Of a DNA stretch of 17,908 nucleotides, positions 1 to 6,764 are shown piece by piece. The first letter of the stretch is position 1. Each line of letters starts with the position of its first letter. Location: positions 1 through 17,908 of the forward strand of contig DCWI01000006.1 in the NCBI GenBank assembly GCA_002328825.1, in the 5' to 3' direction. The translations under genes were made by a program, and so were the position numbers. Source of the DNA: Nitrospiraceae bacterium UBA2166 (GTDB lineage Bacteria; Nitrospirota; Nitrospiria; Nitrospirales; UBA2166). The notes under the pieces were generated by a model. The model was given only the letters and a program-made list of their open reading frames with translations, was not told the origin of the DNA and searched no databases.

Positions 1-111
1 CCCAGTAGCCCCAGTAGCCCCAGTAGCCCCAGTTTCTCCTTGCGCGCCTGCAACCCCAACGCCTGGCGCCCCGGTGGCCCCAGTGGCCCCAGTTTCTCCT
101 TGCGCGCCTGC
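1..111. repeat. 9-bp and 60-bp tandem repeats coding for Gly-X-Y triplets
   Basis: The unit CCCAGTAGC repeats three times without change from position 1 to 27 and continues off the edge. A 26-bp block at 26-51 recurs exactly at 86-111, giving a 60-bp (20-codon) period. The units are multiples of three, so gain or loss of units keeps the frame and changes only the length of the collagen-like region. Confidence 0.85.
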
Positions 112-231
112 TGGACCTGCCGGACCCTCTTCACCCTCACAGGCTACCAGAAACACACCCAATGCTATAACGCATAGCAGAAGAGCGAAGCTTGATAACG
201 CCCTTCTCATTTTTCGTCCCGTGTACTCCAT
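1..231 (-). CDS. Collagen-like (Gly-X-Y) lipoprotein, N-terminal part only
   Basis: This reading frame leaves the window at position 1, so only the first 77 codons are visible. The N-terminus has a basic region (GRKMRR), a hydrophobic stretch and a lipobox LVAC with Cys31, the signature of an exported lipoprotein cut by signal peptidase II. After Cys31 the sequence becomes Gly-X-Y triplets such as GPAGPAGAQGETGATGATG, a collagen-like pattern that in bacteria forms stiff triple-helical stalks. The chosen ATG (231) lies 9 nt after an AAGGAGG ribosome site; an ATG at 240 touches that site and one at 210 is further in. A consensus promoter lies about 240 nt upstream. The rest of the protein, including any head domain or adhesin function, lies outside the window. 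The lipoprotein and collagen-like calls are firm; the role is unknown. Confidence 0.82.
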   Translation of the reverse strand, partial: MEYTGRKMRRALSSFALLLCVIALGVFLVACEGEEGPAGPAGAQGETGATGATGAPGVGVAGAQGETGATGATGATG

Positions 232-546
232 TCGACACATCCTCCTTCTTAGCCCTTGATGAGATGAATTAGAGGGAACATTCCTTCCGCCCCTAACCGC
301 CCAACGTACACTATGTAAAATTTTTGTAAAAAAACCCACTTTCCTGCTCCGCCCACCCCCTTGATTGCGATGCACCGCAACGAGGCCAAAGGCAGCGAAA
401 CTGCTATAGCAGGCCAAAAAGCTCACCTACAAACAGCGCACTGAGCAGATAAGCGTCAAACATCTATCAGCAACGTGTATTATCTAAATTCCTTCTCCTG
501 CTTGTCAAGTGACTTACTTCACAATTCCAAATCAAATTCATGCCCT
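232..546. other. Intergenic leader region of the collagen-like lipoprotein gene
   Basis: I see no convincing gene in this 315-bp stretch. It holds a strong minus-strand promoter (479-508) and, downstream of it, sequence able to fold: a perfect 12-bp palindrome CTGCTATAGCAG (401-412), a hairpin TTGCG/CGCAA (365-380), and a CCTGCT/AGCAGG pairing between the palindrome and about 348-353 on the minus strand. On the minus strand a run of seven T (328-334) follows, but no stable stem sits directly before it. A long regulatory leader or a small RNA is possible. Confidence 0.5.
479..508 (-). promoter_or_regulatory. Sigma70-type promoter for the collagen-like lipoprotein gene
   Basis: On the minus strand, TTGACA (508-503, 6 of 6 to consensus) is followed after 18 bp by GATAAT (484-479, 5 of 6). 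Transcription would begin near 472 and run toward the lipoprotein start at 231, giving a leader of roughly 240 nt. The site is just beyond the stop of the DUF4124 gene on the same strand, so it gives the lipoprotein gene its own control. Confidence 0.6.
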
Positions 547-1149
547 CTACCGAAACCACCCTGGAGGAATTCCCGCCCGACGCGCCTCTGCTGGAATTAC
601 AACACTCACTTCATGTTCGAGTTGATTGATCTCTTCCTCCACATCGCGCATCTCTTTCTCGATCCTTGGCATATCGCTTCGTTTCTCAAAATCGCTCGCG
701 CCAGGTCCAAACGTCAACCACATTCCATGTTGCGTTTCATTGATTTTCTTTTCCAAAGTATTCCGATAAGCCCGCAAGTCAACAATTGTTGCCTTGGCCC
801 CCCGCAATCTCTCCTTCCACCACCTTTTTGTGTCACCAATCCCATCCTCAGATGCAATCTCCTCTTCCTCGGACTGTTCACGGATAGTAGCGTCAGATGC
901 TAGCTCTTCCTTCTGACGATTGCCACTTAGCACACTAGAGTATGACGGGACAGCAGCCGAGGAAGATGGCTCTCGTGCTTGGCGCGTGACAAGACCATCT
1001 CGATGTTGCCGGGGCACTGTAAGCACATTATCGGTAAACCCTGCTGTCCCGTTTTCGTCCATCCATTGGAAAGTATCTGCATGAACTGATCGAGCTTCGT
1101 CCACAATCCCCCACCCCACGAGCAAACACACCCCAACTATAACTAGCAT
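547..1149 (-). CDS. Secreted DUF4124-domain protein with C-terminal coiled coil
   Basis: A protein of 200 residues. A hydrophobic N-terminus (residues 1-15) looks like a signal peptide. It is followed by a DUF4124 core, TFQWMDENGTAGFTDN at about residues 26-41, a short strand-rich module found in many envelope proteins whose function is not established. The middle is acidic and low in complexity. The C-terminal half (from about residue 105) is rich in charged heptads, predicting coiled coil, and ends in AGIPPGWFR. The reading frame extends up to a TTG at 1182, but I chose the ATG at 1149 because GGGAG lies 7 nt upstream and the signal peptide then begins properly. It is followed on the same strand by the lipoprotein promoter. 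An envelope role is inferred; no enzyme motif is visible. Confidence 0.75.
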   Translation of the reverse strand: MLVIVGVCLLVGWGIVDEARSVHADTFQWMDENGTAGFTDNVLTVPRQHRDGLVTRQAREPSSSAAVPSYSSVLSGNRQKEELASDATIREQSEEEEIASEDGIGDTKRWWKERLRGAKATIVDLRAYRNTLEKKINETQHGMWLTFGPGASDFEKRSDMPRIEKEMRDVEEEINQLEHEVSVVIPAEARRAGIPPGWFR

Positions 1150-1329
1150 CTCAGCACTCCCTCTCCAAGCGACCACTAACAAAAACCCTCACGAGCATAC
1201 CTCGGCACAGAAGGGTCACGCGCAGTTCAATGACACCAGTATAAACGGAGATAGCATAAATGATGCCAAGAACACTCGGAATACTAAATCAAAAGAAGCA
1301 ATTGAGAGAAACCAGCAGCGACTAAAGCC

Positions 1330-1345
1330 CCTCATCTCAATGAGG
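1330..1345. repeat. Short hairpin, 6-bp stem
   Basis: CCTCAT (1330-1335) and ATGAGG (1340-1345) form a perfect 6-bp stem around the tetraloop CTCA. It is the first of three neighbouring inverted repeats. Only a weak GGCTTT follows on the minus strand, so terminator function is doubtful. Confidence 0.5.
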
Positions 1346-1357
1346 CCAGCGTACCCC

Positions 1358-1386
1358 GTGTGTGCGAGAGATCTTCTCGTACACAC
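1358..1386. repeat. Long inverted repeat, 12-bp stem with one mismatch
   Basis: GTGTGTGCGAGA (1358-1369) pairs with TCTCGTACACAC (1375-1386) around a 5-nt loop, with a single mismatch. A GTAC copy flanks each side (1351-1354 and 1388-1391). No T run follows on either strand. It could be a structured RNA element, a processing site downstream of the tRNA, or a protein-binding dyad. Confidence 0.65.
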
Positions 1387-1391
1387 AGTAC

Positions 1392-1418
1392 CTACAGTAA
1401 TACGCATGGTATTTGTAG
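1392..1418. repeat. Bulged hairpin, 10 base pairs
   Basis: CTACA (1392-1396) pairs with TGTAG (1414-1418), and AATAC (1399-1403) pairs with GTATT (1409-1413), leaving a 2-nt bulge and a 5-nt loop. It begins one base after the flanking GTAC of the preceding hairpin, and the palindromes CACATGTG and TGCGCA follow at 1424-1435. Confidence 0.5.
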
Positions 1419-1500
1419 CGATACACATGTGCGCATACTAGATACAAGGTTAAGCTTAAGTCCCTCAAGCCTATTCACACAATCTCGTGCTATTACGCTT

Positions 1501-1574
1501 TGGCTGGGGGACAAGGATTCGAACCTTGATAGACAGAGTCAGAGTCTGCCGTCCTGCCATTAGACGATCCCCCA
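1501..1574 (-). tRNA. tRNA-Gln (anticodon CTG)
   Basis: The minus strand folds as a complete tRNA of 74 nt including an encoded CCA end. The acceptor arm TGGGGGA pairs with TCCCCCA and carries discriminator G; the U1-A72 pair is typical of glutamine tRNAs. The D stem is GTC/GAC, the anticodon stem GCAGA/TCTGT, and the loop CTCTGAC places CTG at positions 34-36, reading CAG. The T arm is CAAGG TTCGAAT CCTTG. A possible -10 box TATGAT lies at 1598-1593, about 20 bp before the 5' end, without a good -35. No terminator is evident downstream. Confidence 0.95.
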
Positions 1575-1693
1575 ACACAAACATTTGCTGGAATCATAAA
1601 AATCACAAACCTAACGAAAATGCAATCATGAGACGATCCTCACCGCAAAAAAGATGACACAGCACCCCTAATATGCAAGACTTCCCTAGGTCA

Positions 1694-1718
1694 AGAGCTC
1701 GCCACGCACGGCGCCTCT
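1694..1718. repeat. Imperfect dyad upstream of the HMA gene
   Basis: AGAG-CT-CGCC (1694-1703) faces GGCG-C-CTCT (1710-1718), eight pairs around ACGCAC. It lies 26 bp before the start of the metal-chaperone gene, where an operator could sit. It does not match the CueR operator pattern I know, so this is only a candidate. Confidence 0.3.
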
Positions 1719-1743
1719 AGCATAACACGGGAGGAGAAAAGTA

Positions 1744-1944
1744 ATGCAACGAGAATTATTCACAGTTCAAAAAGTGAAATGCGATGGTTGCGCTACCAAC
1801 ATACGGGAAGGATTACTCACTCTCCCCAACGTCGACAGGGTCGAGGTTGGGGTTTCAACTGGACAGGTGACAGTACAAGGCTTCGATTTGTCGCGCGCAG
1901 ACCTAGTGAAAAAGCTCGCGGCCCTCGGCTACCCCGAAGCATAG
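1744..1944 (+). CDS. Heavy-metal-associated (HMA) domain protein, copper-chaperone-like
   Basis: A 66-residue protein consisting of one HMA fold (beta-alpha-beta-beta-alpha-beta). The metal site is CDGC (Cys13 and Cys16, a CxxC), followed by the usual helix and the GVSTGQVTV strand region. Single-domain proteins of this size (CopZ/Atx1 type) bind Cu(I) in the cytoplasm and pass it to P-type ATPases; some bind Hg or Zn. The residue normally Met two places before the first Cys is Val here. A strong GGAGGAG site lies 7 nt before the ATG. It is one of two plus-strand genes and converges on the prepilin peptidase gene with only 18 bp between stops. No copper ATPase gene is in the window, so the partner is unknown. 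Confidence 0.85.
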   Translation: MQRELFTVQKVKCDGCATNIREGLLTLPNVDRVEVGVSTGQVTVQGFDLSRADLVKKLAALGYPEA

Positions 1945-1962
1945 GGCTTGACAATAAAAAGG

Positions 1963-2787
1963 TCACCTTATTTCATAGTTCACCAGCGTTGGTCCCTCAC
2001 CCAAACGAGAACTCTCTACCTCAAACAACCCGCCATACCATTCGATAAGCCCTTCGCCAAAAAAAATTACCATTACGCCTCCCAGTGCAAGAAAAGGTCC
2101 GAATGGAATAGGCTCTCTGCGGGTAATGAGTTTCGTAGCGAGTAATATCAGACCAACCATCGCTCCTGAAAACGAGGCCAATAACAGCGTAAACAACGTG
2201 GCTTTCCACCCGAGAAAGGCTCCTAGCATTGCAAGGAGCTTGACATCTCCCATGCCCATGCCTTCACGCCCAAAAATATAGGGACTAATCCAGACGACAA
2301 AAAACAACACACCGCCTCCGCACAACAATCCTCCCACCGAATCCTGCCAACTGATGGGAAGCACTGTGACCGCGGAAAGAAACCCCAGTAACATGCCGGG
2401 AAACGTAATTTCATTTGGAATAATCTGATAATCAAAATCAATGAAGATAACAACGATCAGAGCCGAAAGCAGCAATGCATAGACAAGCGTGACAGACTCA
2501 AGCCCAAACTTTTCCACGGTCACTACATACACAAGGCCATTTAGGGCCTCAACAAAGGGATAGCGCCATGAAATTTTCACATTGCAATACCGACATCGCC
2601 CACGCAATGCGAGAAAACTGAAGAAAGGAATATTGTCCACAACGCGAAGCGTTGTCTGACACGCAGGGCAATGCGAAGAAGGAAGAATCACTGACAGGTC
2701 ACGAGGAAGACGATGAATACATACATTGAGAAAGCTTCCCACCATAGCTCCAAATACAAACGTCGCTACTACGATGCTGCCGGACAC
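1963..2787 (-). CDS. pilD: Prepilin peptidase / N-methyltransferase (A24 family)
   Basis: A polytopic membrane aspartic protease of 274 residues that removes the leader of type IV prepilins and type II secretion pseudopilins and usually methylates the new N-terminus. The N-terminus has the family signature VGSFLNVCIHRLP. Two CxxC pairs (C40/C43 and C65/C68) form the zinc-binding cytoplasmic loop linked to the methylase form. The aspartates lie in IDFDYQIIP (about 116-124) and GMGDVKL (Asp181). I chose the GTG at 2787, preceded by GAGAAAGG, because it starts the family-typical hydrophobic segment. An ATG at 2862 would add 25 unusual residues and overlap the rlmB-like stop at 2828; the open frame even runs to 3138 in antisense of no meaning. 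It follows the methyltransferase gene and is probably co-transcribed. No pilin genes are in the window. Confidence 0.88.
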   Translation of the reverse strand: MSGSIVVATFVFGAMVGSFLNVCIHRLPRDLSVILPSSHCPACQTTLRVVDNIPFFSFLALRGRCRYCNVKISWRYPFVEALNGLVYVVTVEKFGLESVTLVYALLLSALIVVIFIDFDYQIIPNEITFPGMLLGFLSAVTVLPISWQDSVGGLLCGGGVLFFVVWISPYIFGREGMGMGDVKLLAMLGAFLGWKATLFTLLLASFSGAMVGLILLATKLITRREPIPFGPFLALGGVMVIFFGEGLIEWYGGLFEVESSRLGEGPTLVNYEIR

Positions 2788-2827
2788 TGCCGTACCTTTC
2801 TCATGAACCCATTCGCACACTGACAGG

Positions 2828-3598
2828 TCATTCCGAACCCCCACGTTGCCGAACAACTTCATAGAACATGACTGCTGCTGCAACCGATACATTGAGGGAC
2901 GCCACTGTTCCCTGCATTGGAATTGCCACGCGATCATCACACCGCTTGAGAAGTCCAGGCCGAATCCCTTTACCTTCACCGCCAATGACAACCGCAATTG
3001 GACCTCGATAGTCAAGATCAAGGTAACTTTTGGATGCATGAGGATCAAGACCATACACCCACACATGACGCGACTTGAGTCGCTCAATACTCTGCGACAA
3101 ATTGGAAACTCGTGCCACAGTAACGTGTTCGAGGGCACCCGCAGAAGCCCTGGCTACAACGCCTGTCATGCCGACAGCGCGCCGATCAGATATGATCACA
3201 CCACTGACTCCAGCACCTTCAGCAGTACGAATAATTGCCCCCATGTTTCTTGGATCTTCGACCCCATCAAGCACCAGAAAGAACGGACACATCTCAGGTG
3301 TTTCAGCTTTTTCCAATACGGTATCGAGAGACACATACGCTTTTTGCGAGACATGCCCCAGAACACCTTGATGTTTGAGCGACCTTGCCAATCGGTTCAA
3401 CGCTTCACTCGGAACAAACTTGACAGGAACACGTGAGACTCTTGCTAAACGAAATATTTCGTCGTGCTGGCGGTTACGAGGACCCTGCCGAATGAGCACC
3501 TGATCTAGCCGCACATTGACCGCGCGGAGCGCTTCTCTGAGTGAGTGCACTCCAATGATCAGATCATCGCCACATAATGAATCGCCGTCTTGCATCAC
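2828..3598 (-). CDS. rlmB: 23S rRNA (guanosine-2'-O)-methyltransferase, RlmB/TrmH family
   Basis: A SPOUT-fold methyltransferase of 256 residues that uses S-adenosylmethionine. The N-terminal substrate-binding domain (about 13-90) contains IIGVHSLREAL, typical of RlmB, which in E. coli methylates G2251 of 23S rRNA. The catalytic domain shows motif 1, DPRNMGAIIRTAEGAG (about 115-130, with Asn118 and Arg124), motif 2, IGGEGKGIRPGL (205-216), and motif 3, IPMQGTVASLNVSVAAAV (226-243), which form the knot that binds the cofactor. The frame begins GTG-ATG (3598/3595); neither start has a strong ribosome site. It lies 27 bp after the DUF4340 gene, suggesting one transcript. The exact target nucleotide is inferred from family similarity; another TrmH-type rRNA target cannot be excluded. 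Confidence 0.88.
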   Translation of the reverse strand: MMQDGDSLCGDDLIIGVHSLREALRAVNVRLDQVLIRQGPRNRQHDEIFRLARVSRVPVKFVPSEALNRLARSLKHQGVLGHVSQKAYVSLDTVLEKAETPEMCPFFLVLDGVEDPRNMGAIIRTAEGAGVSGVIISDRRAVGMTGVVARASAGALEHVTVARVSNLSQSIERLKSRHVWVYGLDPHASKSYLDLDYRGPIAVVIGGEGKGIRPGLLKRCDDRVAIPMQGTVASLNVSVAAAVMFYEVVRQRGGSE

Positions 3599-3625
3599 CC
3601 CATACCATTCGGCAACACTATTCGT

Positions 3626-4981
3626 TCACGGAGTCATGGCTGAACCTACAGAGTCAGTTTTCGTCGGAATATTCATAAGAATACCAGACCGAATTCCATA
3701 GACTCCAGGAAGAGCAGACCCTTTCGCATTTGCAGACCCTGCTTGCCCTTCTTTCTCGTCAGCAAGAACCTCTCCCACAACAAGAGAACCAAGAACACTG
3801 CCTTCTCTGCCCAATAACTTCACCTCCAGTGCAGGTTCGGCAAGACCAAGTGCCCGAAAATTATCGTTCTCGACATTCTCCTGAACTAATATCTCCGCTT
3901 GCACACTGAGCACGCGATTCATGAATTCTCGTACGGGGTGGGGCATGGGCTGTTCCCCAGATTCCAGCGGTAAGGTGAATTGCTGATCCGGCGTTGTGAA
4001 TGCAAGATGCGTCACAAGAGAGTGATCGACAACAACAAGATGTTTGTCGCGAAGTGCAAACAGCGTACCCGGAATCCCCTGGACCGTCGCACGGGAAACG
4101 AAGAAGACTGGCAAATTCGGGGTTGTTGTCGCATAGGCCCATTTTGGGTCATTCGAGTTTTCGAAAAAATTCACCTCATGCGAGAGATTCTTAGCTTCTA
4201 AATAAATGCTGATCTGTGGCGTACCGAACTGTGCACGTGTTCTCTTTTTCTCCTCCACATCATCAATGAACTTCCCCGCCTTGAGGTTTTCTATCTGAAA
4301 GAGTAGAGAGCCAATCACAGATTGGTCAGCAAAAGCCTCAATGGGAGAATCGAGAAACCATGTGCGCCCTTTTTTGCCAAGAGAAAACATACCTTCCGGA
4401 TATTCAATCCTCACCCTATCAACGTTTTCACGGTCAATCTCAAACAGCTCCTTCCGCCGAAGAAGATAGACGGTTTTCGAAAGGATGTCGCGATCAGGAA
4501 GCGTGGTTAAATAAATGTGGGGGTTTAATGCTCGTTTGAAATAAAGCTGCGCCGAGATCGGTCCTTTTTCTCCAATCATCAACTGTTCGCCTCGCTTTTT
4601 CAGCATCAATGAAAGAGTCAACTGAGGAGGTGCCAAGCCATAGTCACCAAGATTACTATCTGATTCATTAATGATCCGTATCACATCCGCGAGCACCAGA
4701 TCTCGAATGATATCTTCGACTTCCTCATGGTCCGCCCGATAAGGGCCCGGCTGCATCAACCACCACTGCCTATTAGGCCCTTTTGCGAGTTTAATTTCAT
4801 CTTGCCCTCGGTATTGAAGAGTCATACTGCGAACATCGTCGCTCTGAAAGTTGACCAATTGCTTCGCCAGTTTTTCCTCTTCGGCTTTACGGTGAGCACC
4901 TGGAAACTCAACGGCGTACAGATAAAGCAGGGCAAGGAGGAGGAGGCCGCCAAACGTGAGAGTTGCAACATACGGCTTCAT
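3626..4981 (-). CDS. DUF4340-domain membrane-anchored protein
   Basis: A protein of 451 residues from the ATG at 4981. It has a single N-terminal membrane helix (about residues 5-25, LTFGGLLLLALLYLYAV) and a long strand-rich region outside, resembling DUF4340 proteins that accompany GldF/GldG-type ABC systems. Repeated segments of the kind 'LGLAPPQLTLSL' and 'LGLAEPALEVKLLG' are visible (about residues 110-130 and 390-410), which fits the duplicated DUF4340 layout. An upstream ATG at 5014 would put eleven residues before the helix; neither start has a clear ribosome site. The gene follows gldG-like after a 136-bp gap. The biochemical function is not established; an auxiliary envelope role with the adjacent permease is inferred from context. 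Confidence 0.75.
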   Translation of the reverse strand: MKPYVATLTFGGLLLLALLYLYAVEFPGAHRKAEEEKLAKQLVNFQSDDVRSMTLQYRGQDEIKLAKGPNRQWWLMQPGPYRADHEEVEDIIRDLVLADVIRIINESDSNLGDYGLAPPQLTLSLMLKKRGEQLMIGEKGPISAQLYFKRALNPHIYLTTLPDRDILSKTVYLLRRKELFEIDRENVDRVRIEYPEGMFSLGKKGRTWFLDSPIEAFADQSVIGSLLFQIENLKAGKFIDDVEEKKRTRAQFGTPQISIYLEAKNLSHEVNFFENSNDPKWAYATTTPNLPVFFVSRATVQGIPGTLFALRDKHLVVVDHSLVTHLAFTTPDQQFTLPLESGEQPMPHPVREFMNRVLSVQAEILVQENVENDNFRALGLAEPALEVKLLGREGSVLGSLVVGEVLADEKEGQAGSANAKGSALPGVYGIRSGILMNIPTKTDSVGSAMTP

Positions 4982-5150
4982 CGGAAAAATCTTAGGGGCT
5001 TTACATACCCTCATTGTTGGAACATGAAAACATTAGACAACCCGCCCCAACATAGTCGCCATTGCGTTTATACACTGAGCGTACCCGCAGAAACGTGAAC
5101 ACTCCAAAGGAATCAAAGCACCCCGGAAAAATATTTCCAGCGCCCGCTTG

Positions 5151-6728
5151 CTATAAACGTCGACGGCGTTGCCATACATAGGCCCCAAAACCAAACACAA
5201 CACCAGGAAGAAGAAGAATTTGGACGTAGAACATTATTTGCAATTGGTTTCTCGTCAGGACCATTGGCTCAAACGATGCCGCTGTTGGAGAGATGGATAT
5301 CAAGTCCTCTTCTCCTGCCAACCAGTGAAGCGAGTTGAGAAAAAAATCGCGATTCCCAGAAAAATTCACGTACGCATTGGTGACAAAATCAGAATCACCT
5401 ATAACGACCATGGTAGGAGGCCTACCCTCATTGAGTTCCACACCCCCATGCCCAAGAATTTTTTTCGGCGCTACTGCCACTGCAACCGTCAGCGGGCCTT
5501 TGGTATCAATAGCTGCGTCAAACGTCGCATCTGTCGATTGCAAACCATGTTCCTCCCAACTAGAGGCATTGGTATTCGCGATGGGATCAATGTCCCAATC
5601 CCCCTGTTCACTAGCGTCACTCTCTACGTCAAACGTCAGAGATCGTGCAATCGGGAAAAATGTCGCCAGATCAAACTGTCGGGTAATCCCGTGTTCTGGG
5701 TACGAACTAACAATGGGTATGGTGAACTCTGCCCCAGACAGTCTCGATTCTGGATCCATGATAACGCCATTACCCATACTCACCCCACGAACAGCCAGTA
5801 AAGGTTCGAGGCCAGTATTGTTTTCAGGCTCCAATACCGGGTCCAAGAGCAGCAAGAGCCGTCGTTTTTTCAGAATGTATTTCCGGACTTGCGCAAGTTC
5901 ATCATCAGTAAACATACGTCGAGGTCCTGCAATAACCAGCACTGAGACATGATCAGAAGGTAGTGATGCTATGGCGTCGTGAAGAAACGAAACCGTGGAA
6001 ACGTCATACCCTTGGTTTTCTATAGCTGCCTTGAGCATAGAATACCCTTGTTCTCCAGTAGCATCCAACCCCGGCTCCCCATGTCCAACGAGAAAACGCA
6101 CGGAAGTCTTGGCTGTGCGTTTCACACGAATAATCCCATTGGTCAATGCTTGTTCAGTGGGTGTGGTCACCTCCGCTTTTTTATCGCCTCGTTCAAGGAT
6201 CGCAGTGTCGAACTTTGTAATTTTATGTTTTCGCGAAAGAGCGGGGTTTTTTTCAGGATCTGTCACGCTGTATGTAATGCGATCAGTGTGATACTGGTAG
6301 GTATTCAAAATATGGCGATACCTTGTTGCTCCCTTACTCCCTTCTTTCGAAAACACGGTAATGGTTATTGGCTCCACGAGGTTCTCCAACACATTGCGGG
6401 TTTGAGGCGCAACGGTAAATTTTTTGTTTTCTGAAAGATCAATCTGGAAGGGATACCGCGCATTGAGAAAATTAATGAATTCAAGAATTCCAAGAAAAAG
6501 CAACACCATGAGGACACTATTGAATCCGAGACGCGTTGAACGCCGGCTTGAAAAAGTTTTGACGGTTTCAAAATGCAGGATGAAAAAGGCAATGAAACAT
6601 CCGAGGGTAAAAGTAGCAATTCCCGCCACACCCCAAGTTGGAATAAGAGCAAGATCATTTAACGCTATCCCTGTAACTGCTAGTACTACCCCAGCAATCC
6701 CAAGTCCTACAACCACATACCTCTTCAA
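5151..6728 (-). CDS. GldG-like ABC transporter auxiliary protein
   Basis: A protein of 525 residues matching the ABC-type uncharacterised transport family with GldG of gliding bacteria. Two membrane helices at the N-terminus (about 5-27 and 33-53) are followed by a third (about 72-90), then an extracytoplasmic GldG/IFT-like domain (FLVGHGEPGLDATGEQGYS near 212, LVIAGPRRMFTDDELAQ near 262, VVIGDSDFVTNAYVN near 442) and a last helix near the C-terminus (about 498-518) ending in a basic QRRRRL. The start is TTG, supported by AGAGGG 6 nt upstream and no in-frame ATG nearby. It lies 36 bp downstream of the permease gene. In known sets, GldA (ATPase), GldF (permease) and GldG act as one complex; the transported substrate is unknown, and gliding is not implied. 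Confidence 0.82.
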   Translation of the reverse strand: MKRYVVVGLGIAGVVLAVTGIALNDLALIPTWGVAGIATFTLGCFIAFFILHFETVKTFSSRRSTRLGFNSVLMVLLFLGILEFINFLNARYPFQIDLSENKKFTVAPQTRNVLENLVEPITITVFSKEGSKGATRYRHILNTYQYHTDRITYSVTDPEKNPALSRKHKITKFDTAILERGDKKAEVTTPTEQALTNGIIRVKRTAKTSVRFLVGHGEPGLDATGEQGYSMLKAAIENQGYDVSTVSFLHDAIASLPSDHVSVLVIAGPRRMFTDDELAQVRKYILKKRRLLLLLDPVLEPENNTGLEPLLAVRGVSMGNGVIMDPESRLSGAEFTIPIVSSYPEHGITRQFDLATFFPIARSLTFDVESDASEQGDWDIDPIANTNASSWEEHGLQSTDATFDAAIDTKGPLTVAVAVAPKKILGHGGVELNEGRPPTMVVIGDSDFVTNAYVNFSGNRDFFLNSLHWLAGEEDLISISPTAASFEPMVLTRNQLQIMFYVQILLLPGVVFGFGAYVWQRRRRL

Positions 6729-6764
6729 CTTATCCCTCTCACATCCCCATACACGGAAACAGAC

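Larger units (their letters stand above)
1150..1500. other. Intergenic region rich in inverted repeats
   Basis: This 351-bp stretch between the DUF4124 gene and tRNA-Gln has no convincing coding sequence in six frames. Its notable content is a set of adjacent hairpins between 1330 and 1435, listed separately. The rest shows nothing recognisable. It lies downstream of the tRNA on the minus strand, but I see no classical terminator with a T run. Confidence 0.5.

Noticed and set aside
1..111. Repeats at the left edge as a CRISPR array
   Set aside because: The units are contiguous, without unique spacers, and code for Gly-X-Y triplets on the minus strand.
322..360. T run after a G-rich stretch on the minus strand, looking like a terminator
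   Set aside because: The G-rich part lacks nearby C for a stem; only a long-range pair with 401-412 is possible, so I list it as part of the leader instead.
475..903. Plus-strand open frame of 142 codons
   Set aside because: It lies antisense to the DUF4124 gene, has an odd Pro/Phe/Ser-rich composition and no ribosome site.
2846..3436. Plus-strand open frame of 196 codons
   Set aside because: It is antisense to the rlmB-like gene, whose motifs are intact; no family resemblance in the antisense product.
5169..5952. Two overlapping plus-strand open frames of over 200 codons
   Set aside because: Both are shadows of the GldG-like gene, which has a full set of domains and a good start.
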